Part shown: piece after piece, positions 7,361 through 15,773 of the stretch
Numbering within the stretch: the first letter of the stretch is position 1
Layout of the letters: every line of letters begins with the position of its first letter
Origin: Flavobacteriaceae bacterium
GTDB taxonomy: Bacteria > Bacteroidota > Bacteroidia > Flavobacteriales > Flavobacteriaceae
DNA: 31,930 nucleotides
NCBI GenBank assembly: GCA_030834365.1
Contig: JAURFJ010000002.1
Span: 1-31,930 of the forward strand
Direction: 5' to 3'
Notes under the pieces: model-generated
The model's input: only the letters and a program-made list of their open reading frames with translations
The model's database searches: none
Told to the model about the DNA's origin: nothing
Position numbers and translations under genes: made by a program

Positions 7361-10300
7361 ATGCTTTACTTCTTTGGCGATCCCAACTCTACCCTTTATG
7401 TGCTGCAAAAAGCAGGTGAATTAAGCGAATTTGATCGCGAAAAATTGCAGTGGTTATTTAATGGGATGCCTCTGTTAAACACTACTCGTATTGAGGGTAG
7501 CTTTATTGGTCCGAGAGCGTCTATGATCACCCCATGGAGCACCAATGCCACGGAGATCATGGCCAATATGGGTATAGCCCAGGTAAAACGCATCGAACGC
7601 TTTACTTTAAGCCAGGCAGATCAATCATTTGATCCTATGTTGTTTCAGCGCTACGATGGCCTTGATGCACAAATTTTCGAATTGAATACTACCGTCGCTG
7701 CTGCTTTATCAATAACTGACATAGATGCCTATAACAGGCAAGAAGGGCTGTCGCTCAGCGAAGATGAAGTGACCTATCTCGAGAGTTTAAGTGCGAAATT
7801 AAATCGCCACCTAACCGATTCTGAGGTATTCGGATTTTCCCAAGTCAACTCAGAGCATTGCCGGCACAAGATTTTCAACGGCATTTTCGAGATCGATCAA
7901 AAGGCTATGCCGGAGTCTTTGTTTGGGCTCATTAGAAAAACATCGGCGACCAATCCAAACGGCATAGTCTCTGCCTATAAAGATAATGTAGCATTCATAG
8001 AAGGCCCAGAGATTACTCAGTTTGCGCCCAAGACTCCTCACAGGGCTTCGTATTACTGTGAAACGGTTCATCAGAGCGTTATATCGCTTAAAGCTGAAAC
8101 GCACAACTTTCCAACTACGGTAGAGCCCTTCAATGGCGCTGCGACCGGTTCAGGGGGTGAAATTCGCGACCGTTTAGCTGGGGGTATCGGGTCTATTCCT
8201 TTAGTGGGTACAGCAGTGTATATGACGAGTTACCCTAGACACAAAGCGACTCAATCAGCCTATGAAAGTGCGAACGGTGCTCGCAATTGGCTGTATCAAA
8301 CTCCGCTCGACATCTTAATTAAGGCCTCTAACGGAGCCTCAGATTTTGGAAATAAATTCGGACAACCTCTCATTGTGGGCTCACTGCTCACCTTCGAGCA
8401 TCAAGAAAAAGACCTTGAGTACGACACCCGCATATTGGGCTACGACAAGGTAATTATGCTGGCCGGAGGAGTAGGTTACAGCAAAAGCGGATACGCTCAA
8501 AAAAAGCAGCCCAAAAAAGGAGACAAGGTCATTATTTTAGGGGGTGACAACTACCGCATCGGAATGGGTGGCGCGGCTGTCTCTAGCGCCGATACTGGAG
8601 CTTTCGGAAGCGCCATAGAACTCAACGCCATTCAACGCTCAAATCCGGAGATGCAAAAGCGCGCGGCCAATGCCATAAGAGCTTTAGTAGAAAGCGACGA
8701 TAACCCCATCATCTCGGTACACGACCATGGAGCTGGGGGGCATTTAAATTGTCTTTCTGAGTTAGTTGAAGAAACCGGAGGAATCATAAACATAGACCAG
8801 CTTCCGTTAGGTGACCCGACACTTTCTGAAAAAGAAATCATCGGAAATGAGTCTCAAGAACGCATGGGTCTAGTCGTTCCAGAAGATGCGCTTTCTTTAT
8901 TAAGCGAATTGGCCGATCGAGAACGAGCTCCGCTCTATGAGGTGGGTGAAATAACTGGGGATCACCGTTTTTCATTCTATTCTGAGAAACGCGGCTCTAA
9001 ACCTATTGATCTAGCACTCAGTGATTTCTTTGGCAGTGCTCCTAAAATGGTTCTTACCGATCAAACTACGCCCAGATCTTATGTCGAGCTACAGTACAGC
9101 CTAGAGCACTTTCACCACTATTTAGACCAGGTTCTATCATTAGAGGCGGTCGCTTGTAAAGACTGGCTTACCAATAAGGTAGACCGCTGTGTTTCAGGAA
9201 AGGTGGCCAAACAACAGTGCATAGGCCCGCTACAACTGCCTCTTCAGAATTACGGCATCGCTGCGCTAGACTTCACTAGTTACAACGGCATTGCCACTAG
9301 TATAGGGCACAGCCCCATAAGTGGGCTCATCGATCCAGAAGCCGCAAGTAAAAACAGTATAGCCGAGGCGCTTACGAATATCATGTGGGCTCCGCTAAAC
9401 GGAGGCTTAAAAGCAGTCTCACTTTCTGCCAATTGGATGTGGCCTTGCAACAACAAGGGCGAGAATGCCCGATTGTACAGAGCCGTAGAAGCCGCCTCAC
9501 GATTTGCTATTGATTTAGGCATCAACATACCTACCGGTAAAGATTCGCTTTCGATGAAGCAGCAATACGCTGATAAAGAAGTGATCGCTCCGGGAACCGT
9601 TATTATTTCAGCAGCCGCTCACTGTGAAGACTTTACGAAGGCTGTAGAGCCTCTATTCAAACGAGCTAAAGGGGACGTATTTTACATTAATCTCTCTAAA
9701 GATTCTCTAAAATTGGGAGGGTCATCGTTTGCACAAACACTAGGCCAAATCGGAACAGAGGCCCCGACCGTGACCGATCACCGTGCGTTTGCCGAGACAT
9801 TCAACTGGGTGCAGGGCCACATAAAAGAGGGCCACATATGCGCCGGGCATGACATAGCCTCAGGAGGACTTATCACCAGCCTTCTCGAGTTGTGTTTTGC
9901 CGACCATCATTTGGGGGCTCAAATCGACCTTAGCGATTTGGGTGAAGACGACACGATCAAATTGTTGTTCGCTGAAAACGCATCCATTGTGTTTCAAGCC
10001 ACTGAGTTGGGTTTTGAAAGGTGGGCGAAAGCGTGTCCGCTGCCCTGCATTCGCATAGGTAGTGTTACCGATAAAGAAGAATTGAGCATTAAAAACAAGG
10101 CGGTCGAAATCGGATTAAACGTGGCAAGCCTTAGAGACCGTTGGTACGAGACATCGGTGGCATTTGATCAGCACCAGACGGCCAAAAACCTAGCCTTTGA
10201 GCGTTTTGAAAACTACAAGAAACAGCCTCTCACCTACTCATTTCCACCCAATTACACCTCAGCGCCTTTTAAACATGAAGGCATGCGTCCAAAAGCGGCA

Positions 10301-11029
10301 ATCTTAAGAGAAAAGGGAAGCAATTCAGAACGTGAAATGGCCAATGCACTTTACACAGCTGGCTTTGACGTAAAAGACCTTCACATGACAGATCTTATTT
10401 CTGGGCGCGAAACACTCGAAGACGTTCAATTCTTAGGTGCTGTTGGAGGATTTTCCAACTCTGACGTCTTAGGTTCGGCAAAAGGTTGGGCCGGAGCCTT
10501 TAAATACAACGAAAAGGCGCAAAAAGCACTGAACGATTTCTTTGCCCGTGAAGACACCTTGTCTTTGGGTATCTGCAACGGCTGTCAATTGTTTATGGAA
10601 CTAGAGCTGCTCTACCCAGAGCATGCCGCTCACGCAAAAATGACCTACAACGACTCGCTTAAACACGAGAGCGCATTCACCTCTGTAACCATTGAACCCA
10701 ATCACTCCGTAATGTTAGGCTCATTAACCGGATCGAAACTCGGCGTATGGATTTCACACGGAGAAGGCAAATTTAAATTGCCTTTGAGCAAAGACCAATA
10801 CCACATTGTGGGCAGCTACGGATACGATCAGTACCCCTCGAATCCAAATGGAAGCGACTACAACACCGCCATGCTGGCCGATAAAAGTGGGAGACATTTG
10901 GTTACCATGCCTCACATTGAACGATCGCTATTTGCCTGGAATTGGGCCTACTATCCTGAATCAACTGATCATTTTAGCCCCTGGATAGAAGCATTTATAA
11001 ACGCAAAGAATTGGATTTTAAATTGTTAA
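7361..11029 (+). CDS. purL: Phosphoribosylformylglycinamidine synthase (FGAM synthase), single-chain large form
   Basis: 1222 residues, a little shorter than the 1295 of E. coli PurL, and the same single-chain architecture: N-terminal PurS-like domain, linker, two AIRS-type synthetase halves, and a C-terminal glutaminase. Recognisable blocks are VNSEHCRHKIFNG (about 165), LKAETHNFPTTVEPFNGAAT with its metal/ATP residues, TGKDSLSMK and the glutaminase triad: Cys1072 in LGICNGCQ, His1185 and Glu1187 in MPHIER. It converts FGAR, glutamine and ATP to FGAM in the fourth step of purine synthesis, in the cytoplasm. It has its own promoter and no purine neighbours in this window. Nothing is missing or broken. 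Confidence 0.97.
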   Translation: MLYFFGDPNSTLYVLQKAGELSEFDREKLQWLFNGMPLLNTTRIEGSFIGPRASMITPWSTNATEIMANMGIAQVKRIERFTLSQADQSFDPMLFQRYDGLDAQIFELNTTVAAALSITDIDAYNRQEGLSLSEDEVTYLESLSAKLNRHLTDSEVFGFSQVNSEHCRHKIFNGIFEIDQKAMPESLFGLIRKTSATNPNGIVSAYKDNVAFIEGPEITQFAPKTPHRASYYCETVHQSVISLKAETHNFPTTVEPFNGAATGSGGEIRDRLAGGIGSIPLVGTAVYMTSYPRHKATQSAYESANGARNWLYQTPLDILIKASNGASDFGNKFGQPLIVGSLLTFEHQEKDLEYDTRILGYDKVIMLAGGVGYSKSGYAQKKQPKKGDKVIILGGDNYRIGMGGAAVSSADTGAFGSAIELNAIQRSNPEMQKRAANAIRALVESDDNPIISVHDHGAGGHLNCLSELVEETGGIINIDQLPLGDPTLSEKEIIGNESQERMGLVVPEDALSLLSELADRERAPLYEVGEITGDHRFSFYSEKRGSKPIDLALSDFFGSAPKMVLTDQTTPRSYVELQYSLEHFHHYLDQVLSLEAVACKDWLTNKVDRCVSGKVAKQQCIGPLQLPLQNYGIAALDFTSYNGIATSIGHSPISGLIDPEAASKNSIAEALTNIMWAPLNGGLKAVSLSANWMWPCNNKGENARLYRAVEAASRFAIDLGINIPTGKDSLSMKQQYADKEVIAPGTVIISAAAHCEDFTKAVEPLFKRAKGDVFYINLSKDSLKLGGSSFAQTLGQIGTEAPTVTDHRAFAETFNWVQGHIKEGHICAGHDIASGGLITSLLELCFADHHLGAQIDLSDLGEDDTIKLLFAENASIVFQATELGFERWAKACPLPCIRIGSVTDKEELSIKNKAVEIGLNVASLRDRWYETSVAFDQHQTAKNLAFERFENYKKQPLTYSFPPNYTSAPFKHEGMRPKAAILREKGSNSEREMANALYTAGFDVKDLHMTDLISGRETLEDVQFLGAVGGFSNSDVLGSAKGWAGAFKYNEKAQKALNDFFAREDTLSLGICNGCQLFMELELLYPEHAAHAKMTYNDSLKHESAFTSVTIEPNHSVMLGSLTGSKLGVWISHGEGKFKLPLSKDQYHIVGSYGYDQYPSNPNGSDYNTAMLADKSGRHLVTMPHIERSLFAWNWAYYPESTDHFSPWIEAFINAKNWILNC

Positions 11030-11070
11030 AGGTTTGATGTATTTTGCAGATACCTTAACAATTAGCTAAC

Positions 11071-12846
11071 ATGACTCATGTAACGCGTTTATTCGACTTT
11101 GCGCAATATCAACTAGACCACGCTCCGCTCGAAAAGGCCTTCAATACTAAGTTTGACGGTCAGTGGGTAAGCACTAGTACAGCCGAATTTATACGCCAGG
11201 CCAACTCGGTAAGCAAGGCGTTATTAGACTTAGGCGTAAAGCCCAACGACAAGATCGCGCTGATCTCAATGAGTAACCGCACCGAATGGAGCGTTCTCGA
11301 CATGGCTGTTCTTCAAATTGGAGCACAGACGGTACCTATTTATCCGACCATTTCGAAAGAAGATTATGCCTACATACTCAATCACAGCGAAGCCAAATAC
11401 TGCTTTGTTTCTTGTGATGAAGTTTTGGATAAAGTGCTAGACGTAACCAATGATCTGAAGCACCTCAAAGAGATTTACAGCTTCGATCAACTGAAGCGCG
11501 CCAAGCACTGGAGTGAGCTCAGAGACAAGGGTGAGCATCTCAATCACGCTGATGAGTTAACGGCTCGCAAGAAGGCTGTTAAACCAGGTGATCTAGCCAC
11601 CTTGATCTACACCTCTGGGACTACCGGAAAACCAAAAGGAGTCATGCTCTCTCACAACAACATTGTAAGCAATGTGCTCTCGTCTCGCGCACGGGTTCCG
11701 TTTGAAGAGGGCGCAGTAGCCCTTAGCTTCTTGCCTATGTGCCACATATTTGAACGCATGATCGTTTACCTGTATCAATATTGCGGGGTTACCATATACT
11801 ACGGAGAGGGATTAGATAAAATAAGCGACAACATTAAGGAGGTAAAACCAAGTGTAATGACCGTGGTACCCCGATTATTGGAAAAGGTATACGACAAGAT
11901 CATTGCCAAGGGAAAAGAATTAACCGGCATCAAAAAATCGCTATTCTTCTGGGCCGTAGACTTAGGCCATCAATTTGAGCCCTACGATCGCGGATTGATT
12001 TACAACTTAAAATTAGCTATTGCCCGAAAATTAATTTTCGCTAAATGGCAAGAGGCGTTGGGCGGAAATCTTGAATTAATGGTTTCGGGTAGTGCTGCAT
12101 TACAGCCTCGATTAACACGCATATTCGGAGCCGCTGGTATTCCAGTTATGGAAGGCTATGGACTTACAGAAACCTCACCCGTGATTACCGTAAACGATCA
12201 ACGAAATAGAGGCTGGAAAGTCGGAAGCGTCGGAAAGGTAATCGAAGGAGTTGAAGTTAAAATTGCCAGCGACGGAGAAATTCTCTGTAAGGGCCCCAAC
12301 GTCATGCTGGGCTATTATAAGGAGCCTGAAAAAACGGCCGAGGTAATGACCAACCATTATTTTCATACCGGTGACATAGGGGAACTTGATAGCGCTGGAT
12401 TCTTGCGCATAACCGACCGTAAAAAAGAAATGTTCAAAACCTCTGGGGGCAAGTATGTGGCCCCTCAGTTGCTTGAAAATCGCTGTAAGCAATCGCTGTT
12501 TATCGAACAGATTATGGTAGTAGGTGAAGGTCAAAAAATGCCAGCTGCGCTGATTCAGCTTAACTATGAGTTTATAGAGGAGTGGGCGCAAAAGAAAAAA
12601 ATTATTCTTCCAAAAAACCGAACTGAATACGGATCACAGGCAGAGGTAATAGCCCGAGTAGCGCAAGAAATTGAGTTATCTAATCAGGATTTCGCTCAGT
12701 GGGAAAAAATCAAAGATTTTAGAATTACCCCAGACGCGTGGACTATTGAAGGCGGCCATCTTACTCCTACCATGAAACTCAAGCGAAAAGAGGTTAAGGC
12801 CCTATACAGCAACTTATACGATTCAATTTACAATGAGTCTGTCTAG
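11071..12846 (+). CDS. Long-chain fatty-acid--CoA ligase (AMP-forming, FadD15-like)
   Basis: 591 residues of the ANL superfamily. The P-loop is LIYTSGTTGKPKGVMLSH (core at about residues 181-190), GYGLTETSP is the A5 adenine motif (about 362), and HTGDIGELD and ITDRKKEMFKTSGGKYVAP are the A7/A8 blocks including the hinge. Length and the FLPMCHIFERM block fit the long-chain acyl-CoA synthetases of the FadD15 type. It activates free fatty acids with CoA, at the cytoplasm/inner-membrane face. It sits 70 bp upstream of the marR-fadN-fadA-fadE operon on the same strand, so it supplies the substrate for it, yet the gap contains the operator palindrome and probably a separate start. No copy of that palindrome is seen before this gene. 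Confidence 0.92.
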   Translation: MTHVTRLFDFAQYQLDHAPLEKAFNTKFDGQWVSTSTAEFIRQANSVSKALLDLGVKPNDKIALISMSNRTEWSVLDMAVLQIGAQTVPIYPTISKEDYAYILNHSEAKYCFVSCDEVLDKVLDVTNDLKHLKEIYSFDQLKRAKHWSELRDKGEHLNHADELTARKKAVKPGDLATLIYTSGTTGKPKGVMLSHNNIVSNVLSSRARVPFEEGAVALSFLPMCHIFERMIVYLYQYCGVTIYYGEGLDKISDNIKEVKPSVMTVVPRLLEKVYDKIIAKGKELTGIKKSLFFWAVDLGHQFEPYDRGLIYNLKLAIARKLIFAKWQEALGGNLELMVSGSAALQPRLTRIFGAAGIPVMEGYGLTETSPVITVNDQRNRGWKVGSVGKVIEGVEVKIASDGEILCKGPNVMLGYYKEPEKTAEVMTNHYFHTGDIGELDSAGFLRITDRKKEMFKTSGGKYVAPQLLENRCKQSLFIEQIMVVGEGQKMPAALIQLNYEFIEEWAQKKKIILPKNRTEYGSQAEVIARVAQEIELSNQDFAQWEKIKDFRITPDAWTIEGGHLTPTMKLKRKEVKALYSNLYDSIYNESV

Positions 12847-12859
12847 CCTTTAAACGGTC

Positions 12860-12909
12860 TAATTTTTTTAGCTAATTTATTATGCATGCATAATAAATAT
12901 GTATCTTTA
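12860..12909 (+). promoter_or_regulatory. Candidate promoter boxes of the marR-fad operon
   Basis: Two sequences come within one base of TAnnTTTG: TAATTTTT at 12860-12867 and TATCTTTA at 12902-12909. Neither has a good TTTG at the right distance. If the second is used, transcription would begin only a few bases before the ATG at 12917 and the palindrome would lie across the -33/-7 spacer; if the first, the palindrome lies between promoter and start codon. Both place the palindrome where a bound repressor would block transcription. Confidence 0.35.
12875..12898. promoter_or_regulatory. Perfect 24-bp palindrome, probable MarR operator
   Basis: The half-site ATTTATTATGCA is followed directly by its exact reverse complement, giving 24 bp without a mismatch, centred between 12886 and 12887. 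It ends 18 bases before the marR ATG. MarR-family dimers bind palindromes of about 16-24 bp and usually regulate their own operon, so this is the natural candidate site. It is not followed by a T run and its AT-rich arms make it a poor terminator. Confidence 0.7.
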
Positions 12910-12916
12910 GAGGGTT

Positions 12917-13372
12917 ATGCCTTCAAAGAAAAAACTTATAGACCACTCACTTAGAGCTACTTGGCAAAGTGTTTCGCGCATGTATACTGAGGTGGCGAAG
13001 CAGTACGGTATCACTATGGCTTTAGGGTTGACGCTGCTGAATATCGATCCAAAAACAGGTACTGCTTCTACTGCGCTTGGTCCTATAATGGGTATGGAGC
13101 CCACCTCGCTTTCTAGACTACTGAATTCATTAGAAGATCTTAAACTAATTGAACGCAAACCTAATCCGCACGACGGACGCGGAGTTATTATACATCTTAC
13201 CCAAGACGGCCTAGACAAAAGAGACTTCATTAAAAAACACGTCTACGCCTTTAATCTAGCCGTTGAAAAGCAACTAAGCGCAAGAGATATAGAAGGGTTT
13301 CACGCAACTATTGAAGCCATCAACGAACAAACGCAACTGAGCGATCTGAACTTATCTAGTATAAAATCATGA
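12917..13372 (+). CDS. MarR-family transcriptional regulator, probable regulator of the fad operon
   Basis: 151 residues with the MarR layout: dimerising N-terminal helix (about 5-30), winged helix with the recognition region GMEPTSLSRLLNSLEDLKLIERKPNPHD (about 55-85; the wing is around DGRGVIIHLTQDG), and a C-terminal dimerisation helix. The N-terminal ATG is needed to keep helix 1, so the start is secure. It overlaps the fadN-like gene by 4 bp (ATGA), meaning regulator and beta-oxidation enzymes share one mRNA. With the 24-bp palindrome upstream, an autoregulated repressor that senses acyl-CoA or fatty acid is the simplest reading; ligand and sign of control are inferred. This role is filled by TetR- or GntR-type FadR proteins in the well-known model bacteria. 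Confidence 0.87.
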   Translation: MPSKKKLIDHSLRATWQSVSRMYTEVAKQYGITMALGLTLLNIDPKTGTASTALGPIMGMEPTSLSRLLNSLEDLKLIERKPNPHDGRGVIIHLTQDGLDKRDFIKKHVYAFNLAVEKQLSARDIEGFHATIEAINEQTQLSDLNLSSIKS

Positions 13373-15768
13373 AAAGAAGAATCAACAAGGCAGCCGTAAT
13401 CGGCTCTGGTATTATGGGAAGCGGCATCGCAGCGCACTTGGCCGGAATCGGTCTCGAAGTGCTTCTTCTAGATATAGCCCCCAAAGAATTGTTGCCCGAA
13501 GAGGCCGGTTTATCCTTAACTGATTCAAGGGTTAAGAATCGAATCGTAAATACTGCGCTTAAAAAGTCGTTAAGTTCAAAGCCCTCTCCTATTTACCACA
13601 CAGATTTTGCAAGGCGCATACAAACCGGAAATTTAGAAGATGATCTGGCGAAAATCGCTGATGTAGACTGGATCATTGAAGTGGTCGTAGAGCGACTAGA
13701 CATAAAAAAACAGGTGTTTGAGTCTATAGAAAAGTATCGAAAACCGGGCACCTTAGTAAGTTCAAACACTTCCGGAATTCCCATTCACCTCATGTCAGAG
13801 GGGCGAAGTGAAGATTTTGAGCAGCACTTCTGCGGAATACACTTCTTTAACCCTGCGCGATACCTTAAACTTTTGGAAATTATTCCAGGTCCGAAAACCA
13901 AAAATGAGGTTATCGACTTTTTTAGTGATTACGGAAGTCGGTTTTTAGGTAAACGTGTGGTTGTCGCTAGGGATACTCCTGCCTTTATCGGAAACCGAAT
14001 AGGCATCTTTAGCATTCAAAGTCTTTTTCATCGCGTAAAGGCGCTGAAAATGACTGTAGAAGAGGTAGACAAGCTGACCGGCCCGGTTATTGGGCGCCCC
14101 AAGTCAGCAACGTTCAGAACAGTCGATGTAGTCGGGCTAGATACCTTAGTTCAAGTAGCCAACGGCATAAAAGAGCACTGCCCCGACGACGAGCGGCATG
14201 AAGTGTTTCAACTTCCGTCTTTCATAGAAGACATGATGAACCAAAACCGATTGGGATCCAAAACCGGAGAAGGCTTTTATAAAAAAGTAAAAAAGGAAGA
14301 CGGATCTTCTGAAATTCTCACTCTTGATCTCGAGACATTAACCTACCGATCAGCCAAAAAAGCTCAGTTCGAAACCCTTGAAAAAACAAAGGGTATCAGT
14401 GATGTCGTTGATCGATTCAAGGTATTGTGCGAAGGCTCCGACAAGGCGGGTCAATTCTACCGCGCCGTATTTGGCGACCTTTTTGCCTATGTCGCCCAGC
14501 GCATAGGTGAGATTACCGATACCGTTTACAAAATAGATGACGCTATGAAAGCCGGATTCGGCTGGCAGCACGGGCCCTTTGAAATATGGAGCGCCCTCGG
14601 ATTAGAATACGGAATCTCCATGGCCGAGGCTGAAGATCGCAAACTTCCCCAATGGGTTTACGATCTTAAAGAAAGTGGTGCCTCTTCGTTTTATGGCTTA
14701 GATCAAGGACACACAACCTTCTATGATCTTGACGCCAAGCAATTTGAGCGCATTCCGGGAAGAGATGCCTTTATCATTCTAGACAATACGCGCAAAACCC
14801 ATTCGGTTTACAAAAACCCTGATTTTGAACTACTCGATTTGGGAGATGGCATCCTCTGTGCTGAGTTCCGTTCGAAGATGAACACCATAGGGGCTGATGT
14901 ACTCACAGGACTCAACAAAGCCATTGACATTGCCGAGGCCGAATTTGAAGGTATAGTAGTCGGAAACCAAGGAGCAAATTTTTCTGTTGGCGCCAACCTA
15001 GGAATGATCTTTATGCTAGCGGTAGAGCAAGAGTACGAAGAGCTTCATATGGCGATCAAGTACTTTCAAGACACCATGATGCGCATGCGCTACAGCAGTA
15101 TACCGGTAATCGCAGCTCCTCATGGAATGACTTTAGGCGGTGGATGTGAACTCAGTTTACACGCCGACCGCGTTGTGGCTTCGGCAGAAACCTACATCGG
15201 TTTAGTCGAATTTGGAGTAGGCGTTATACCCGGTGGAGGAGGCTCTAAAGAGATGGCCCTCAGAGCTGCAGACACCTTTAGAAAAGGAGATGTTGAGCTC
15301 AATGCACTGCGTGAATATTTCTTAACCATCGCCATGGCCAAGGTATCTACCTCTGCCTATGAGGCCTATAATCTGGGCATTCTGCAAAAAGGAAAAGATA
15401 TCGTAATTGCCAATCCCGATCAGCAGTTGGCTGTGGCCAAGGCTACAGCGCGAATCATGGCAGATCAAGGCTATACCAAACCCATTGAACGCACCGACAT
15501 AAAGGTTCTCGGAAGGCAGGCTTTGGGCACCTTCATGGTGGGCACAGATAGTATGGTTGCCGGAAACTACATTTCAGCGTACGACCGAAAAATGGCCGAC
15601 AAGTTGGCTTATGTAATGTCAGGCGGAGACCTGTCGGCTCACACCGAGGTAACTGAGCGCTATTTATTAGACATTGAACGCGAGGCATTCTTGTCACTCT
15701 GTGGCGAGCGCAAAACACTCGAACGAATTCAACATATGCTTAAAACGGGTAAACCGCTAAGAAACTAA
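13369..15768 (+). CDS. fadN: 3-hydroxyacyl-CoA dehydrogenase / enoyl-CoA hydratase fusion (FadN-like)
   Basis: 799 residues, with the domain order of Bacillus FadN (dehydrogenase first, hydratase last), opposite to E. coli FadB/FadJ. The NAD-binding motif GSGIMGSG is at residues 12-19, and the dehydrogenase His158 is in GIHFFNP. The C-terminal crotonase domain has VVGNQGANFSVGANL, Glu594 in LGGGCEL and Glu614 in GLVEFGVGVIPGGGG, spaced 20 residues apart like the two catalytic glutamates of mitochondrial hydratase. It performs hydration and NAD-dependent oxidation in beta-oxidation, in the cytoplasm. It overlaps marR by 4 bp and is 5 bp from the thiolase gene, so the enzymes are co-expressed. 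Confidence 0.93.
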   Translation: MKRRINKAAVIGSGIMGSGIAAHLAGIGLEVLLLDIAPKELLPEEAGLSLTDSRVKNRIVNTALKKSLSSKPSPIYHTDFARRIQTGNLEDDLAKIADVDWIIEVVVERLDIKKQVFESIEKYRKPGTLVSSNTSGIPIHLMSEGRSEDFEQHFCGIHFFNPARYLKLLEIIPGPKTKNEVIDFFSDYGSRFLGKRVVVARDTPAFIGNRIGIFSIQSLFHRVKALKMTVEEVDKLTGPVIGRPKSATFRTVDVVGLDTLVQVANGIKEHCPDDERHEVFQLPSFIEDMMNQNRLGSKTGEGFYKKVKKEDGSSEILTLDLETLTYRSAKKAQFETLEKTKGISDVVDRFKVLCEGSDKAGQFYRAVFGDLFAYVAQRIGEITDTVYKIDDAMKAGFGWQHGPFEIWSALGLEYGISMAEAEDRKLPQWVYDLKESGASSFYGLDQGHTTFYDLDAKQFERIPGRDAFIILDNTRKTHSVYKNPDFELLDLGDGILCAEFRSKMNTIGADVLTGLNKAIDIAEAEFEGIVVGNQGANFSVGANLGMIFMLAVEQEYEELHMAIKYFQDTMMRMRYSSIPVIAAPHGMTLGGGCELSLHADRVVASAETYIGLVEFGVGVIPGGGGSKEMALRAADTFRKGDVELNALREYFLTIAMAKVSTSAYEAYNLGILQKGKDIVIANPDQQLAVAKATARIMADQGYTKPIERTDIKVLGRQALGTFMVGTDSMVAGNYISAYDRKMADKLAYVMSGGDLSAHTEVTERYLLDIEREAFLSLCGERKTLERIQHMLKTGKPLRN

Positions 15769-15773
15769 AGACT

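Noticed and set aside
12175..12591. 138-codon minus-strand frame inside the acyl-CoA ligase gene
   Set aside because: Fully antisense to a well-conserved enzyme and has no recognisable protein features.
12875..12898. Palindrome as a terminator for fadD
   Set aside because: No T run follows and the stem is AT-rich; position and symmetry fit an operator better.
12907..13230. 107-codon minus-strand frame opposite marR
   Set aside because: Antisense shadow of the winged-helix gene; the plus-strand reading has clear MarR structure.
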